A DNA stretch of 64,000 nucleotides from DATAGF01 sp963813355 (GCA_963813355.1 CAWEYS010000012.1:1-64000); one strand, 5' to 3'; positions 24,801-33,629 are shown, counted from the stretch's first letter. Made by a program: numbers and translations. Notes: generated by a model not told the origin, from the sequence alone.

Positions 24801-26714
24801 TTGAATATAAGGCGCACCTTTGAACGCGGGTCGCGACGGCCGAGGCGGGTGGTGGCGGCGGTCGGAGCGGTGGCCCTCGTCGCGAGCGTGATCTACATCG
24901 CCACGGCGATCGACCCGGGGGCGCTCGCCGCCGCCGCCCGCGCCGCCGCCGACGACCCCCTCGGGCTCGCCCTGGCCCTTGGGGCCTACGGGCTGGCGTT
25001 CGCGCTGCGGGCCGCGCTCTGGTGCCGCGCCCTCCCCGGCCTGGGATTCGGGCAGTCGCTCGCCGCCATCCACGTCTCCCTGGCCGGGAACCACCTGCTT
25101 CCGCTGAAGCTCGGCGAGCCGCTGCGGGTGTACTCGGCCGTCCGGCGCGCGCCCGTGCCCCTGGGCGCGGCGACCGCCTCGACGATCCTCCTGCGGGCGG
25201 CCGACATCCTGGCCGTGGTCGCGATCGCGGCGGTCCTCGGTCCGAGCCTGGTCGAGAGCCTCGTCGGCGGCGCGGGCATCCCGCTGGCGGCCGTCTCGGC
25301 CGTGGTGCTCGTCGCCGCGGCGGCCTGGCTCGCCAGGGCGGTGCGCCGCCTCGGCCCCTCGCGCGGCTGGCTCGCCGTGGCGCTGCCCGGGGCGACGCTC
25401 GCGTGGCTGCTCGAGAGCGTCCTGGTCTGGACCTGCGCCGGGTGGGCCGGGATCGACCTGTCGCCGCGGGACGCGGCCCTGGTGACGGCCGTGACCATCG
25501 CGGCCCAGCTCGTGGCGGTCACGCCCGGCGGCGTGGGCACCTACGAGGCGGCGGCCACGGCGGCGCTGGTGGCCGTCGGGGCCGAGCCCGGCGCCGCCCT
25601 CGCGGCGGCGGTCGCCGCCCACGCGCTCAAGACGGCCTACGCGCTGGTGGCCGGGGGCATCGGCGCGGTCCATCCCTCCCCCGGGCTGCTGGGGCGGATC
25701 CGCCTGCCGCGCGACCGCCCGGCGCCGCCCGCCGCGGCTCCCGCGCCGCCGGGCCCGGTCGTCCTGGTGCTGCCGGCCCACGACGAGGAGGCGACCGTGG
25801 CCGCCGTGGTCGCCCGCGCGCCGGCGACCGTCGCCGGGCGCGAGGTGCGGGTGGTGGTGGTCGACGACGGCTCCCGCGACGGCACGCTCATCCAGGCGGT
25901 GACGGCGGGCGCCGAGGTGGTGGTGATGGGCGCGAACCGCGGCCTGGGCGCGGCGGTGCGCCGCGGCCTGGCCGAGGCGGTCGACCGGGGCGCCGCCGCG
26001 GTCGCGTTCTGCGACGCCGACGGCGAGTACGCGCCGGAGGAGCTCGGGTCGCTGATCGCCCCGATCCTGGAGGGCCGGGCCGACTACGTCGCCGGCTCGC
26101 GCTTCGCCGGGCGCATCGAGCGCATGCGCCCCCACCGGCGCCTGGGGAACATCGTCCTCACGCGCCTGCTGTCGTTCGTGGCCCGGACCCGCATCACGGA
26201 CGGCCAGAGCGGTTACCGCGCCCTCTCGCGGGCGGCGGCGGCCGAGGCCGAGATCGCCCACGACTTCAACTACGCCCAGGTGCTGACCCTCGACCTGGTG
26301 GCCAAGGGGTACCGCTACGCCGAGGTGCCCATCCGGTACGGCTTCCGGGAGCACGGGCGGTCGTTCGTGCGCCTGCTGCCGTACCTGCGCCGCGTCATCC
26401 CGGCGGTCTGGCGGGAGGTCAACGGCTCAGTCCTCGACCACGTGGCCCGCGAAGCGTCCCCGGGCGCGGGCCCAGGCGTCGTCGTCGAAGGAGCCGTCGC
26501 GGCCGAGGCAGTCGGCGGCGGCCCAGGCCATGGCGAGGGCGTGGTGGGCGTTGTCGTGCACGAACAGCGCCTGGCGGCCGAGCGTGAGCAGGGCGGGCTG
26601 CTCGGCGGCCCAGCCGTCGAGGGCCGCGAGGCGGGCGCCGGTGCCCGCGCGCAGGACGGGATAGGCGTGGCGCAGGCGCGCGGCCTCGACGGCCGCGACC
26701 TCCGGGCGCGGTAG
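24801..26714 (+). CDS. fusion of LPG-synthase/flippase-like membrane domain with GT2 glycosyltransferase
   Basis: Residues 15-300 form a UPF0104/lysylphosphatidylglycerol-synthase-TM-like domain with 7-8 helices (LAGNHLLPLKLGEPLR; VTPGGVGTYEAAATAALVAV). From about 315 there is a GT-A glycosyltransferase: VVLVLPAHDEEATVAAVV, VVVDDGSRDGTL, AFCDADGEYAPEE (DxD) and SGYRALS, resembling polyprenyl-phosphate mannose/glucose synthases. The sensible end is near VIPAVWREV (about 26420). The frame then overlaps the convergent FAD gene by 288 nt because no stop of any frame occurs there. Start: TTG 24801, or GTG near 24849. A combined sugar-lipid synthesis/flipping role is inference. Confidence 0.75.
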   Translation: MNIRRTFERGSRRPRRVVAAVGAVALVASVIYIATAIDPGALAAAARAAADDPLGLALALGAYGLAFALRAALWCRALPGLGFGQSLAAIHVSLAGNHLLPLKLGEPLRVYSAVRRAPVPLGAATASTILLRAADILAVVAIAAVLGPSLVESLVGGAGIPLAAVSAVVLVAAAAWLARAVRRLGPSRGWLAVALPGATLAWLLESVLVWTCAGWAGIDLSPRDAALVTAVTIAAQLVAVTPGGVGTYEAAATAALVAVGAEPGAALAAAVAAHALKTAYALVAGGIGAVHPSPGLLGRIRLPRDRPAPPAAAPAPPGPVVLVLPAHDEEATVAAVVARAPATVAGREVRVVVVDDGSRDGTLIQAVTAGAEVVVMGANRGLGAAVRRGLAEAVDRGAAAVAFCDADGEYAPEELGSLIAPILEGRADYVAGSRFAGRIERMRPHRRLGNIVLTRLLSFVARTRITDGQSGYRALSRAAAAEAEIAHDFNYAQVLTLDLVAKGYRYAEVPIRYGFREHGRSFVRLLPYLRRVIPAVWREVNGSVLDHVAREASPGAGPGVVVEGAVAAEAVGGGPGHGEGVVGVVVHEQRLAAEREQGGLLGGPAVEGREAGAGARAQDGIGVAQARGLDGRDLRAR

Positions 26715-27815
26715 ACCGGCCTCGACGAGGCCCTCGACCGCCACGCGGCCGAGCTCCTCGGCGGGCGCGGCGAAGAGGTCCCCGTCGGCCGCGCACGGGA
26801 TCTCGGCGCACAGCACGGTGACGCCCTCGGGGTCGTCGCCGTCGCGGTAGTTGCGCGGCTCCGAGACGCGCGTGACCGGCGTCGCGCCCCCGGGCAGGTA
26901 GTGCGCGTCGAAGGGGCTGTAGCGGGGGCGGGGGACGACCAGGTAGACCAGGGCCATGGCGCGGTACTCGAGCGCGTCGGCGGCCGCGAGGGCCTCGGCC
27001 GGCGGGGCCGGCTCGACCATCCGGGCAAGCGCGGTCACGGGCAGGGTCGACCAGACGCGGCGCGCCTCGAGGGCCCGGCCGTCGGCCAGGGTCACGCGCG
27101 CCGCCTCCGGGGCGAGCTCGACGCGGCGCGCCTCCGCGTCGAGCAGGACCTCCGCGCCGGCGTCGGCGGCCGCGCCGGCCAGCGCCTCCCAGAGCTGGCC
27201 GTAGCCGCGCCGGGGGTAGAGGAAGAACCGCTTGCCGGCGCTCCCCCGGGCGAGGGCGCGCGCCACCAGCCGGCCCGGCGAGCGCGCCGCGACGCGGCGG
27301 CGGGCCTGCTCCCCCGCCAGCTCCGACGGGTCGAGCCCCCACAGCTTGCGCGCGTAGGGGAAGTAGAAGCGCTCGCAGAGCGTGGGGCCGAGCGCGGAGC
27401 GCAGCACCTCCTCGAAGGTGTCGGCCCGCGGCCCGGGACGGAGCGGCCCCAGGGCCGCGTCGCGCAGCGCCCCGGCGGCCATGGCCGGCGGCAGGCGGCG
27501 GGCGAGGTCGAGCGGGCGCAGCGGGAACGCGATCCAGCGCCCGCCCAGGCGGATGCGGCCGTTGCGGGGGCGGCGCTGGAGGTCGTCGCCGAGCAGCGCG
27601 CGCAGCTCGGCCAGGATGCGCGGCTCGACGGTGGGGTGGAGGCGGTGGCTGCCGAGGTCGACGCGCACCCCGGCGACCGAGTGGCTGGCCGCGGCGCCGC
27701 CGACGTGGCCGGCGCGCTCCACGAGCGTCACGCGGTGGCCGTCGCGGGCGGCGCGGTAGGCCGCGCCCACCCCGGCCGGGCCCGCCCCCAGGACCAGCAG
27801 GTCGGTCGCCGTCAG
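26427..27815 (-). CDS. FAD-dependent oxidoreductase (amine-oxidase/protoporphyrinogen-oxidase-like), apparent CTG start
   Basis: The Rossmann motif is complete only if translation begins at CTG 27815, giving LTATDLLVLGAGPAGVGAAY; the first GTG (27770) would cut the GxGxxG. After that come VTLVERAGHVGGAAAS, SHRLHP, FYFPYARKLWG, RRGYGQLWEALA, VWSTLPVTAL and LFVHDNAHHALAMAWAA. This is the pattern of UDP-galactopyranose-mutase/phytoene-desaturase-like FAD proteins. The start CTG overlaps the TGA of the ABC ATPase gene (CTGA). With the GT2 and epimerase genes nearby it may act on a sugar nucleotide, but this is inference. 462 residues. Confidence 0.8.
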   Translation of the reverse strand: MTATDLLVLGAGPAGVGAAYRAARDGHRVTLVERAGHVGGAAASHSVAGVRVDLGSHRLHPTVEPRILAELRALLGDDLQRRPRNGRIRLGGRWIAFPLRPLDLARRLPPAMAAGALRDAALGPLRPGPRADTFEEVLRSALGPTLCERFYFPYARKLWGLDPSELAGEQARRRVAARSPGRLVARALARGSAGKRFFLYPRRGYGQLWEALAGAAADAGAEVLLDAEARRVELAPEAARVTLADGRALEARRVWSTLPVTALARMVEPAPPAEALAAADALEYRAMALVYLVVPRPRYSPFDAHYLPGGATPVTRVSEPRNYRDGDDPEGVTVLCAEIPCAADGDLFAAPAEELGRVAVEGLVEAGLPRPEVAAVEAARLRHAYPVLRAGTGARLAALDGWAAEQPALLTLGRQALFVHDNAHHALAMAWAAADCLGRDGSFDDDAWARARGRFAGHVVED

Positions 27816-28904
27816 CCCCCCGCCGGGACGGCCGCGCCCTCGGCCGCGGCGGCCGGATACGCCACCGTCGGCGCGCCCCTGAACTCGAGCGACACGCGCG
27901 CCCCCGGCGCCAGCGAGGGCGCCCCGATGCTCCGCGAGCGCACCGCGCCGACGCCGTCGAGGGCGACGATGTAGACGGCGTCGTGGCCGTAGTACTCGAT
28001 GCGCTCGACGATCGCGTCCCCGCCGGGGTGGGCGACGATCCGCTCCGGGCGGATCATGACCTCCACCGGACCCCAGGCCTCGGCGTGCAGCGGCACCGAC
28101 CCGAGCGCCGTCTCGGCCTCGCCGCCGGCGGCCACGCCCGGCACGAAGTTCGCGTCGCCGATGAACTCGGCCACCTCGCGCGTCGCCGGCAGCTCGTAGA
28201 GCTCGGTGGGCCCGCCCTGCTGGGCGACCTGGCCGCCGCCCATCACGGCCACCTCGTCGCCCACCAGGAAGGCCTCCTCCTGGTCGTGGGTGACGAAGAG
28301 CGCGGTGGCGTCGATCGACGTCAGCATCCGGCGGACCTCGACCCGCAGCTCGGCGCGCAGCGGTGCGTCGAGGTTGGAGAAGGGCTCGTCCAGCAGGATC
28401 ACCGAGGGGCGCGGGGCCAGCGCCCGCGCGAGCGCCACGCGCTGCAGCTGGCCGCCCGAGAGCGTGGCCGGCATGCGGTGCTCGAAGCCGGACAGGCCCA
28501 CCAGCGCGAGCGCGTCGGCGACGCGCGCGCCGCGGTCCGGGGCGCGCCGCGGCAGGCCGTAGGCGACGTTGCGGGCGACGCTCATGTGCGGGAAGAGGGC
28601 CGCGTCCTGGAAGACCATGCCGATGCGGCGCCGCTCGGCCGCGACGAAGGTCGCCGGGCCGGAGAGGACCCGGTCGTGGACGCGGACCTCGCCGGAGTCG
28701 GGGCGCTCCAGGCCGGCGACGCAGCGCAGGAGGGTGGTCTTGCCGCAGCCGCTCGGACCGAGCAGGGCGACCAGCCCGCCCGCCGCCACCGCCAGGTCGA
28801 CGCCCCTCAGCACCTGGGTGGCGCCGAAGGACTTCGCGAGGCCGGTGATCGTGACCGGCTCAGCGGGCGCCGGGCGGCCCTCCGATGCGCAGGTCGGTTC
28901 CCAT
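27812..28904 (-). CDS. iron(III)-type ABC transporter ATP-binding protein (FbpC-like), frame break at 5' end
   Basis: ATPase with Walker A GPSGCGKTT, Q-loop VFQDAALFPHM, signature LSGGQLQRVALARAL, Walker B VILLDEPFSNLD and the switch FVTHDQEEA. A C-terminal TOBE-like part (VMIRPERIVAH) follows, as in FbpC/PotA. From the first in-frame start (28813) the N-terminal strand would be lost. An ATG at 28904 in another frame gives MGTDLRIGGPPGAR and joins PVTITGLAKSFGATQVLRG if one base near 28860-28862 is removed. It likely energises the 22084-24716 permease system although 3 kb of other genes intervene. Confidence 0.8.
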
Positions 28905-28961
28905 GCGGCAAAGCATTCGGGAGACCTTATCGCCCCGTCTGGCGGGGCGCGATCGGGGCGA

Positions 28962-29642
28962 TCAGGCCGGCAGGACGAACAGGCCGGCGGCCGCGCGGTC
29001 GCCGATCGCCCGCTCCTCGCCGTCGATCAGGATGGTGAGCTGGCCGGCGGCCGGGTCGGCGCGCAGCACCTCGAGCTCGGTGCCCGGCACCAGGCCCTGC
29101 TCGTAGAACCAGTGCAGCAGCTCGCCGTCGTGCTCGGCCAGGCGCACGATGCGGGCGCCGCCCGACTCGAGCGCCGAGAGCGGCCGCAGGTCGCGGTTCT
29201 CCTCCTGCTCGTGCGAGGTGTCCACCGGCCACCCGTGGGGGCAGCGGTCGGGGTTCCCGAGCTGCTGCGCCAGCCTCTCGACCATCTCGTCCGAGAAGGC
29301 GTCGCCGAGCTCGTCGGCGTGGACGTGCGACTCGGCGGCCGAGTAGCCCATGAAGTCGGTGAGGAAGCGCTCGATCACGCGGTGGTGGCGCACCACCCGC
29401 TCGGCCTCCGCGCGCCCCTTCTGGGTGAGGAGCGGGCCCTTCCGCGGCCCGCGCTCCACGAGGCCCTCGGCCTCGAGGCGCTTCAGCATCTCGCTCGCCG
29501 TCGGCGGGGTGACGTGGAGCATCTCCGCCACCCGGGCCGCCGGGACCGGGGCCTCCTTCACCACCGGGCCGTACTCGCCGATCGGGGTCGCGAGGAAGTA
29601 GATCGCCTCGAGGTAGTCGTTGACGGAGTGCGTCCGAGCCAC
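28962..29642 (-). CDS. DtxR/MntR family metal-dependent transcriptional regulator
   Basis: 226 residues from GTG. The N-terminal winged helix begins SVNDYLEAIYFLA with PVPAARVAEMLHVTPPTASEML as recognition region. The dimerisation/metal domain holds MGYSAAESHVHADELGDAFS and the ligand-rich NPDRCPHGWPVDTSHEQE. A C-terminal FeoA/SH3-like domain ends GDRAAAGLFVLPA. It binds Mn2+/Fe2+ and represses metal-uptake genes in relatives. It is transcribed towards the FbpC-like ATPase gene 57 bp away, so control of the iron system is plausible. Confidence 0.9.
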   Translation of the reverse strand: MARTHSVNDYLEAIYFLATPIGEYGPVVKEAPVPAARVAEMLHVTPPTASEMLKRLEAEGLVERGPRKGPLLTQKGRAEAERVVRHHRVIERFLTDFMGYSAAESHVHADELGDAFSDEMVERLAQQLGNPDRCPHGWPVDTSHEQEENRDLRPLSALESGGARIVRLAEHDGELLHWFYEQGLVPGTELEVLRADPAAGQLTILIDGEERAIGDRAAAGLFVLPA

Positions 29643-29729
29643 GCGAGGATTCTACCCCCGGCCACGGCCGACGTGGGCCGGATCGCGGGGCGGCTGGCGT
29701 CCCGCTGGGCCACTCGCTACATTCGTCAC

Positions 29730-30530
29730 ATGACCACGTCGCCCGGTGCGGGGGCGCGCCCCCGCAGGATCCTCGTCATCGCGAACGAGACCTGCGCGGC
29801 GCGTGGGGTGGTGGAGGAGGTCCGCTACCGCGGCGGGCCCGGGGCCGAGGTGATGATCGTCGCGCCCGCGCTCGCGCGCAGCCGCCTGGAGCACTGGCTG
29901 ACGTCCGACAGCGAGCGCCGCCGCGCCGACGCGCTCCAGCGCCTGGACGCGTCGGTGACCGCCTTCACCGCGGCCGGGATCCCGGCGCAGGGCGCCCTCG
30001 GGGACGCGGACCCGCTCCAGGCCCTCGACGACGCGATCCGGACCTTCGATCCGGACGAGGTGATCATCTCGACCCATCCGCCCCAGCGCTCCAACTGGCT
30101 CGAGCGCCAGGTGGTCAAGCGGTCGCGGGAGCGCTACGAGCTGCCCATCACCCACGTCATCGTCGACCTCGAGCTCGAGGCCGCCGCGGCCGCCGACGCG
30201 GCCTCCCGTCCCCGGGCCGAGGCCGCCCCGGACCCGGCCCGCCGGCTGCGCGTCTACCACGCCAGCGACTACGACGGCGCGCTGGCCATCCGCGAGTCGG
30301 GCTTCCGCGACGCGGGCGACGGGGGAGGGCGCGCCGGCGTCTGGGTCACCGACCGCCCGCCGGACGCCGGCGACGGCGACGACCTGGTCCTGTTCGCCAT
30401 CGAGGTCCCCGAATCCGTCGCCGCCGGCTACGAGGAGGCCGGAGAGGGCGAGCTCCGGCGGTTCCTCCTCCCGGCCGATCTCCTCAACCGCCACGGCCCC
30501 CCCGTCGTCGAGGGCGACTGGTCCGAGTAG
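29730..30530 (+). CDS. UspA-like nucleotide-binding-fold protein
   Basis: 266 residues. The first 140 form an alpha/beta Rossmann-like domain: RRILVIANETCAARGVVEEV, EVMIVAPALARSRLEHWL, DPDEVIISTHPPQRSNWLER and ITHVIVDLE. This resembles universal-stress-like domains found alone in actinobacteria. The C-terminal 90 residues (RVYHASDYDGALAIRESG; GVWVTDRPP) look like a separate small domain. No catalytic motif is clear. It is divergent from the metal regulator with 87 bp between starts and is followed by a hairpin terminator. Confidence 0.65.
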   Translation: MTTSPGAGARPRRILVIANETCAARGVVEEVRYRGGPGAEVMIVAPALARSRLEHWLTSDSERRRADALQRLDASVTAFTAAGIPAQGALGDADPLQALDDAIRTFDPDEVIISTHPPQRSNWLERQVVKRSRERYELPITHVIVDLELEAAAAADAASRPRAEAAPDPARRLRVYHASDYDGALAIRESGFRDAGDGGGRAGVWVTDRPPDAGDGDDLVLFAIEVPESVAAGYEEAGEGELRRFLLPADLLNRHGPPVVEGDWSE

Positions 30531-30540
30531 GGGCGGGCCC

Positions 30541-30558
30541 GGCCCCGTCAGCGGGGCC
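30541..30558 (+). terminator. hairpin terminator
   Basis: GGCCCCG - TCAG - CGGGGCC, a perfect 7-bp stem with a 4-nt loop 10 bp after the stop of the UspA-like gene. No U tract. Confidence 0.5.
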
Positions 30559-30571
30559 GTGGCCTGCGCGT

Positions 30572-30628
30572 GCCAATTGGCGACGGCGGCGTGTGCCAAT
30601 TGGCCAACCGGGCGACGGCCAATTGGCC
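30572..30628. repeat. three CCAATTGG palindromes with 23-bp period (cluster 1)
   Basis: GCCAATTGGC (30572-30581), GCCAATTGGCC (30595-30605) and GGCCAATTGGCC (30617-30628). The CAATTG centres lie at 30576.5, 30599.5 and 30622.5, exactly 23 bp apart. They lie in the 112-bp gap between two convergent genes. The same palindrome and spacing recur at 43976-44088 and nowhere else that I saw. Confidence 0.85.
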
Positions 30629-30642
30629 GCCCCGTCGGGGGC

Positions 30643-31349
30643 TCATCTCTCGGCGATCGTGATCCGGTCGATGTAGATCGTCTGGGTGGGGTCCTGGGTG
30701 GAGGGGTCGGCGGGGTCGGCGGCGGGATCGGCGAAGGACTCGATGCGGCGGGCGACGTCGAGGCCGCGGGTCACGCGGCCGAAGCGGGTGTAGTCGTTCG
30801 GCAGGGCCGAGGCGTCGCCGGTGACGATGAAGAACTGGGAGCCGTTGGTGTCGGGGCCGGCGTTGGCCATGGCCACCGAGCCGGGCGGGTAGCCGTCGTC
30901 CGGCAGCTCGTCCTCGAAGACGTAGCCCGGCCCTCCCCGGCCCGTGCCCTCGGGGTCCCCGCCCTGGATGACGAAGCCGGCGACGACGCGGTGGAAGGTC
31001 AGCCCGTCGTAGAAGCCCTCCCGCGCGAGGAAGACGAAGTTGTTCACGGCGAGGGGCGCGGCGCGCGGGTCGAGGGCGACGACGATGTCGCCGCAGGAGG
31101 TCGCGATCGTCGCGGTGTAGCGCGCGGCGGGGTCGACGGTCTGGCGGGGCGGGGCGGCGTAGGTGCGCCGGCTCGGCGGCTGGGCGGGCTCGCGGCCGTC
31201 GCAGACCGCGCCGTTCGGCGAGGTGACCGGGAGGGGCGCGCTGCGGTCGGCGCCCTCGTCCCCGCCCGACCGCCGCCGCAGCCGGCGAGCGCGGCGAGGC
31301 AGGCGGCGGCGAGCGCGAGCGCGGCGACGAGCCGCCCGGGGCCGGGCAC
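30643..31349 (-). CDS. cyclophilin-type peptidyl-prolyl isomerase, lipoprotein (frame break)
   Basis: The N-terminus from GTG 31349 reads PGRLVAALALAAACLAALAGC, a lipoprotein signal with lipobox LAGC. After CGGG the reading must shift by one base at the C/G run 31258-31268 to continue GDEGADRSAPLPVTSPNGAV. The cyclophilin domain follows: YTATIATSCGDIVVALD, REGFYDGLTFHRVVAGFVIQ, GGDPEGTGRGGPGYVFEDE, NGSQFFIV and DYTRFGRVTRGLDV. It catalyses proline isomerisation outside the membrane. It is 12 bp downstream of the membrane-protein gene. Confidence 0.8.
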
Positions 31350-31361
31350 GGGCGGGCGCGG

Positions 31362-32060
31362 TCAGCCGACCGCCGCCGGCGGCGGCACGCCGGCAGGGCC
31401 GCCGAACCGCTCGAGGTCGCGGAGCCGGAAGTAGGTGAGCGTCCACGCCACCGCGGCGAAGGGGGCCGCCAGCGTGTGGCCGACGGCGGCCTGGAGGAAC
31501 CCGCGCGCCGGCCCGCCGAGCGGGGTGAGGGCGAGCCCGAGCGCCAGGCTGAACGCGAGCAGCACGAGCATCGTCAGCACGACGACGCCGAACACCGGCC
31601 AGCCGCTGCCGCGGACGAGCTCGTGGCTGCGGCCGAACCCGTGCGCGACCCCGCAGCACTCGAGCATGATCACCGGCGCGAGGACGATCCACCAGGTCAG
31701 CAGCACGAGGCCCGGCACGACCAGCAGGGTCAGCCCCGCGAGGATGCCGAGCACCGCGAGCAGCCCCGCGACCGTGAGCGCGATCAGGCGCGTGCCGGCG
31801 TGGCGCAGGGTGGACGCCACCCCGAGGTCGCGCCGGCCGTCGCGGCAGTCCTCGACCGCCTTCACCAGCGCTCCCTGCACGGGGAAGATCGCGGCGAGGT
31901 TGAGGATGTTCCCCGCGAGGACACCCGGCCAGCCGATGACCGCCAGGCCCGCCGAGACCGCGCCGAGGGGCACGTAGATCACCGCGGCGATGGCGATCAG
32001 GTGCCTCCAGTGGGCCCGGTAGAGCTCCCAGGTGCGGCTCAGGATGTCGCCCGGGTCCAT
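31362..32060 (-). CDS. hypothetical polytopic membrane protein
   Basis: 232 residues. The cytosolic start MDPGDILSRTWELYRAHWRH is followed by about five or six hydrophobic segments (LIAIAAVIYVPLGAVSAGLA; LIALTVAGLLAVLGILAG; VFGVVVLTMLVLLAFSLALG). DUF975/YIP1-like proteins begin in a similar way, but I cannot assign a family firmly. The ATG at 32060 was preferred over an upstream one because the domain begins there. Possibly an operon with the PPIase gene. Confidence 0.65.
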   Translation of the reverse strand: MDPGDILSRTWELYRAHWRHLIAIAAVIYVPLGAVSAGLAVIGWPGVLAGNILNLAAIFPVQGALVKAVEDCRDGRRDLGVASTLRHAGTRLIALTVAGLLAVLGILAGLTLLVVPGLVLLTWWIVLAPVIMLECCGVAHGFGRSHELVRGSGWPVFGVVVLTMLVLLAFSLALGLALTPLGGPARGFLQAAVGHTLAAPFAAVAWTLTYFRLRDLERFGGPAGVPPPAAVG

Positions 32061-32103
32061 TCCGCGGCCATGGTACGGGAGGCCCCGAGGGCGGCGCACC
32101 GGG

Positions 32104-32889
32104 TCAGGTGCGGATCCCGACCCCGCGCTGGAACGTCCACCACGCCCAGGCGAGCATCGCCGCGGCGAGGCCCAGGGTGATGCCGAGCGACAGCCCGATC
32201 GGCACCTCCGACGTGCCGAGCGTGCCGTGCCGCGCCGCCACCACCATGTAGAAGATCGGGTCCGCGTGGGTCAGGCTGCGCCAGGGCTCGGACAGGGCGT
32301 TGACCGCGTAGAAGACGCCGCCCAGGAACACGAGCGGCTGGATCACCAGGTTGCCGACGACGTTCTGCTGCTCCCAGCCGGTCGAGTAGAGGCCGACGAC
32401 CGTCCCGAGCGCCGAGAAGGCGAGGCTGGTGCCCAGCAGGACGGCCGCGAGGACCAGCGGGTCCTCGACGGGGTAGTCGACGAAGACGCGGGCGGCGGCG
32501 AGGGTGACCGCGCCGATGAGCAGGCTGCGCACGACCCCTCCCGACAGGTATCCCACCAGAAGCTGCGAAGGGCCCATCGGGCTGCTGGCCGGGTCCTCGA
32601 TGAAGCCGTCGTTGCGCGCCTGGTAGATCGAGGTCGCGTTGTTGCCGAAGGCCGACGTCGCCACGCCCATCAGGACCAGGCCGGGCACGATGAACCGCTC
32701 GTAGGGGACGCCGTCGATCAGGCGGATGCTGGCGCCGAGCGCGACGCCGAAGACCACGATGAACAGCACGGCCGCGACGACCGGCGGCGCGATCGTCTGG
32801 GTCCAGAGGCGCAGCACGCGCAGCACCTCGCGCTCGGCCAGGGCGGCGACGCCCCTCAGGCGGGCCCCGGCCAGGGGGGCCGTCATCAT
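32104..32889 (-). CDS. ABC-2 type transporter permease
   Basis: 261 residues with six membrane helices. The family signature is seen in LWTQTIAPPVVAAVLFIVVF, PGLVLMGVATSAFGNN, FIEDPASSPMGPSQLLVGYL and the C-terminal WRSLTHADPIFYMVVAARHG. This is the membrane half of a drug/polysaccharide-type exporter. The start ATG overlaps the ATPase stop (ATGA at 32886-32889). Confidence 0.9.
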   Translation of the reverse strand: MMTAPLAGARLRGVAALAEREVLRVLRLWTQTIAPPVVAAVLFIVVFGVALGASIRLIDGVPYERFIVPGLVLMGVATSAFGNNATSIYQARNDGFIEDPASSPMGPSQLLVGYLSGGVVRSLLIGAVTLAAARVFVDYPVEDPLVLAAVLLGTSLAFSALGTVVGLYSTGWEQQNVVGNLVIQPLVFLGGVFYAVNALSEPWRSLTHADPIFYMVVAARHGTLGTSEVPIGLSLGITLGLAAAMLAWAWWTFQRGVGIRT

Positions 32890-33629
32890 CGCCCGACCAC
32901 CTGGAGGTAGACCTCCTCCAGCCGGTCGGCCCCGAAGCGCTGGCGCAGGTCGGACGGCGGCCCGTCGGCGACGATGCGCCCGCCGCGGATGAACGCGACG
33001 CGCTCGCAGAGCGCCTCGGCCTCCTCGATGTAGTGGGTCGTCAGCAGGATCGTCGTGCCGTCCGCGTGGAGGGCCCGGATGTACGCCCAGAGGTCGTGGC
33101 GCAGCTCGAGGTTGACCCCGGCGGTCGGCTCGTCGAGGATCACGAGGCGGGGCCGGTGGAGCAGAGCCCGCGCCAGCAGCAGCCGCCGGCGCATGCCGCC
33201 CGACAGGTGGTGGGCGTAGTCGCCGGCCTTGGCCGAGAGGTCGAAGGCCAGGAGCATCTCGTCGGCCCGCCGGCGCGCGTCCGCCCGGCTCATGCCGAAG
33301 TAGCGCCCGTGCAGCGCGAGCGACTCGCCCACGGGCACGAACCGGTCGAGGGCCACCTCCTGGGGCGCGTAGCCGATGGCGCGCCGGGCCGACGCGGCGC
33401 CCTCGCCCCACGCCGGCCTGCCGAAGACGAGGATCGTGCCCGCGTCGGGGCGCGTGAGCCCGACCACGCTGCGGATGAGGGTCGTCTTGCCGGCGCCGTT
33501 GGGCCCGAGCAGGCCGAAGAACGACCCCTCGGGGATGGAGAGGTCGAGCCCCGTGAGCGCCGCGACCCCGCCCGGGAACGTCTTGGCGACGCCCTCGCAG
33601 GAGAGGGCGGGAGCGGCGGGGTCGATCAC
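32886..33629 (-). CDS. ABC-2 type transporter ATP-binding protein
   Basis: 247 residues: Walker A GPNGAGKTT, Q-loop YAPQEVALDRFVPV, signature HLSGGMRRRLLLARAL, Walker B LVILDEPTAGVNLE and H-loop LLTTHYIEEAE. This is the DrrA/CcmA-like exporter type. Encoded directly before, and overlapping, its permease. Confidence 0.95.
   Translation of the reverse strand: MIDPAAPALSCEGVAKTFPGGVAALTGLDLSIPEGSFFGLLGPNGAGKTTLIRSVVGLTRPDAGTILVFGRPAWGEGAASARRAIGYAPQEVALDRFVPVGESLALHGRYFGMSRADARRRADEMLLAFDLSAKAGDYAHHLSGGMRRRLLLARALLHRPRLVILDEPTAGVNLELRHDLWAYIRALHADGTTILLTTHYIEEAEALCERVAFIRGGRIVADGPPSDLRQRFGADRLEEVYLQVVGR

Noticed and set aside
24780..24830. DtxR/IdeR box upstream of the iron operon
   Set aside because: AAGGCGCACCTT is nearly symmetric, but its spacing does not match the 19-bp DtxR consensus, so I did not annotate an operator.
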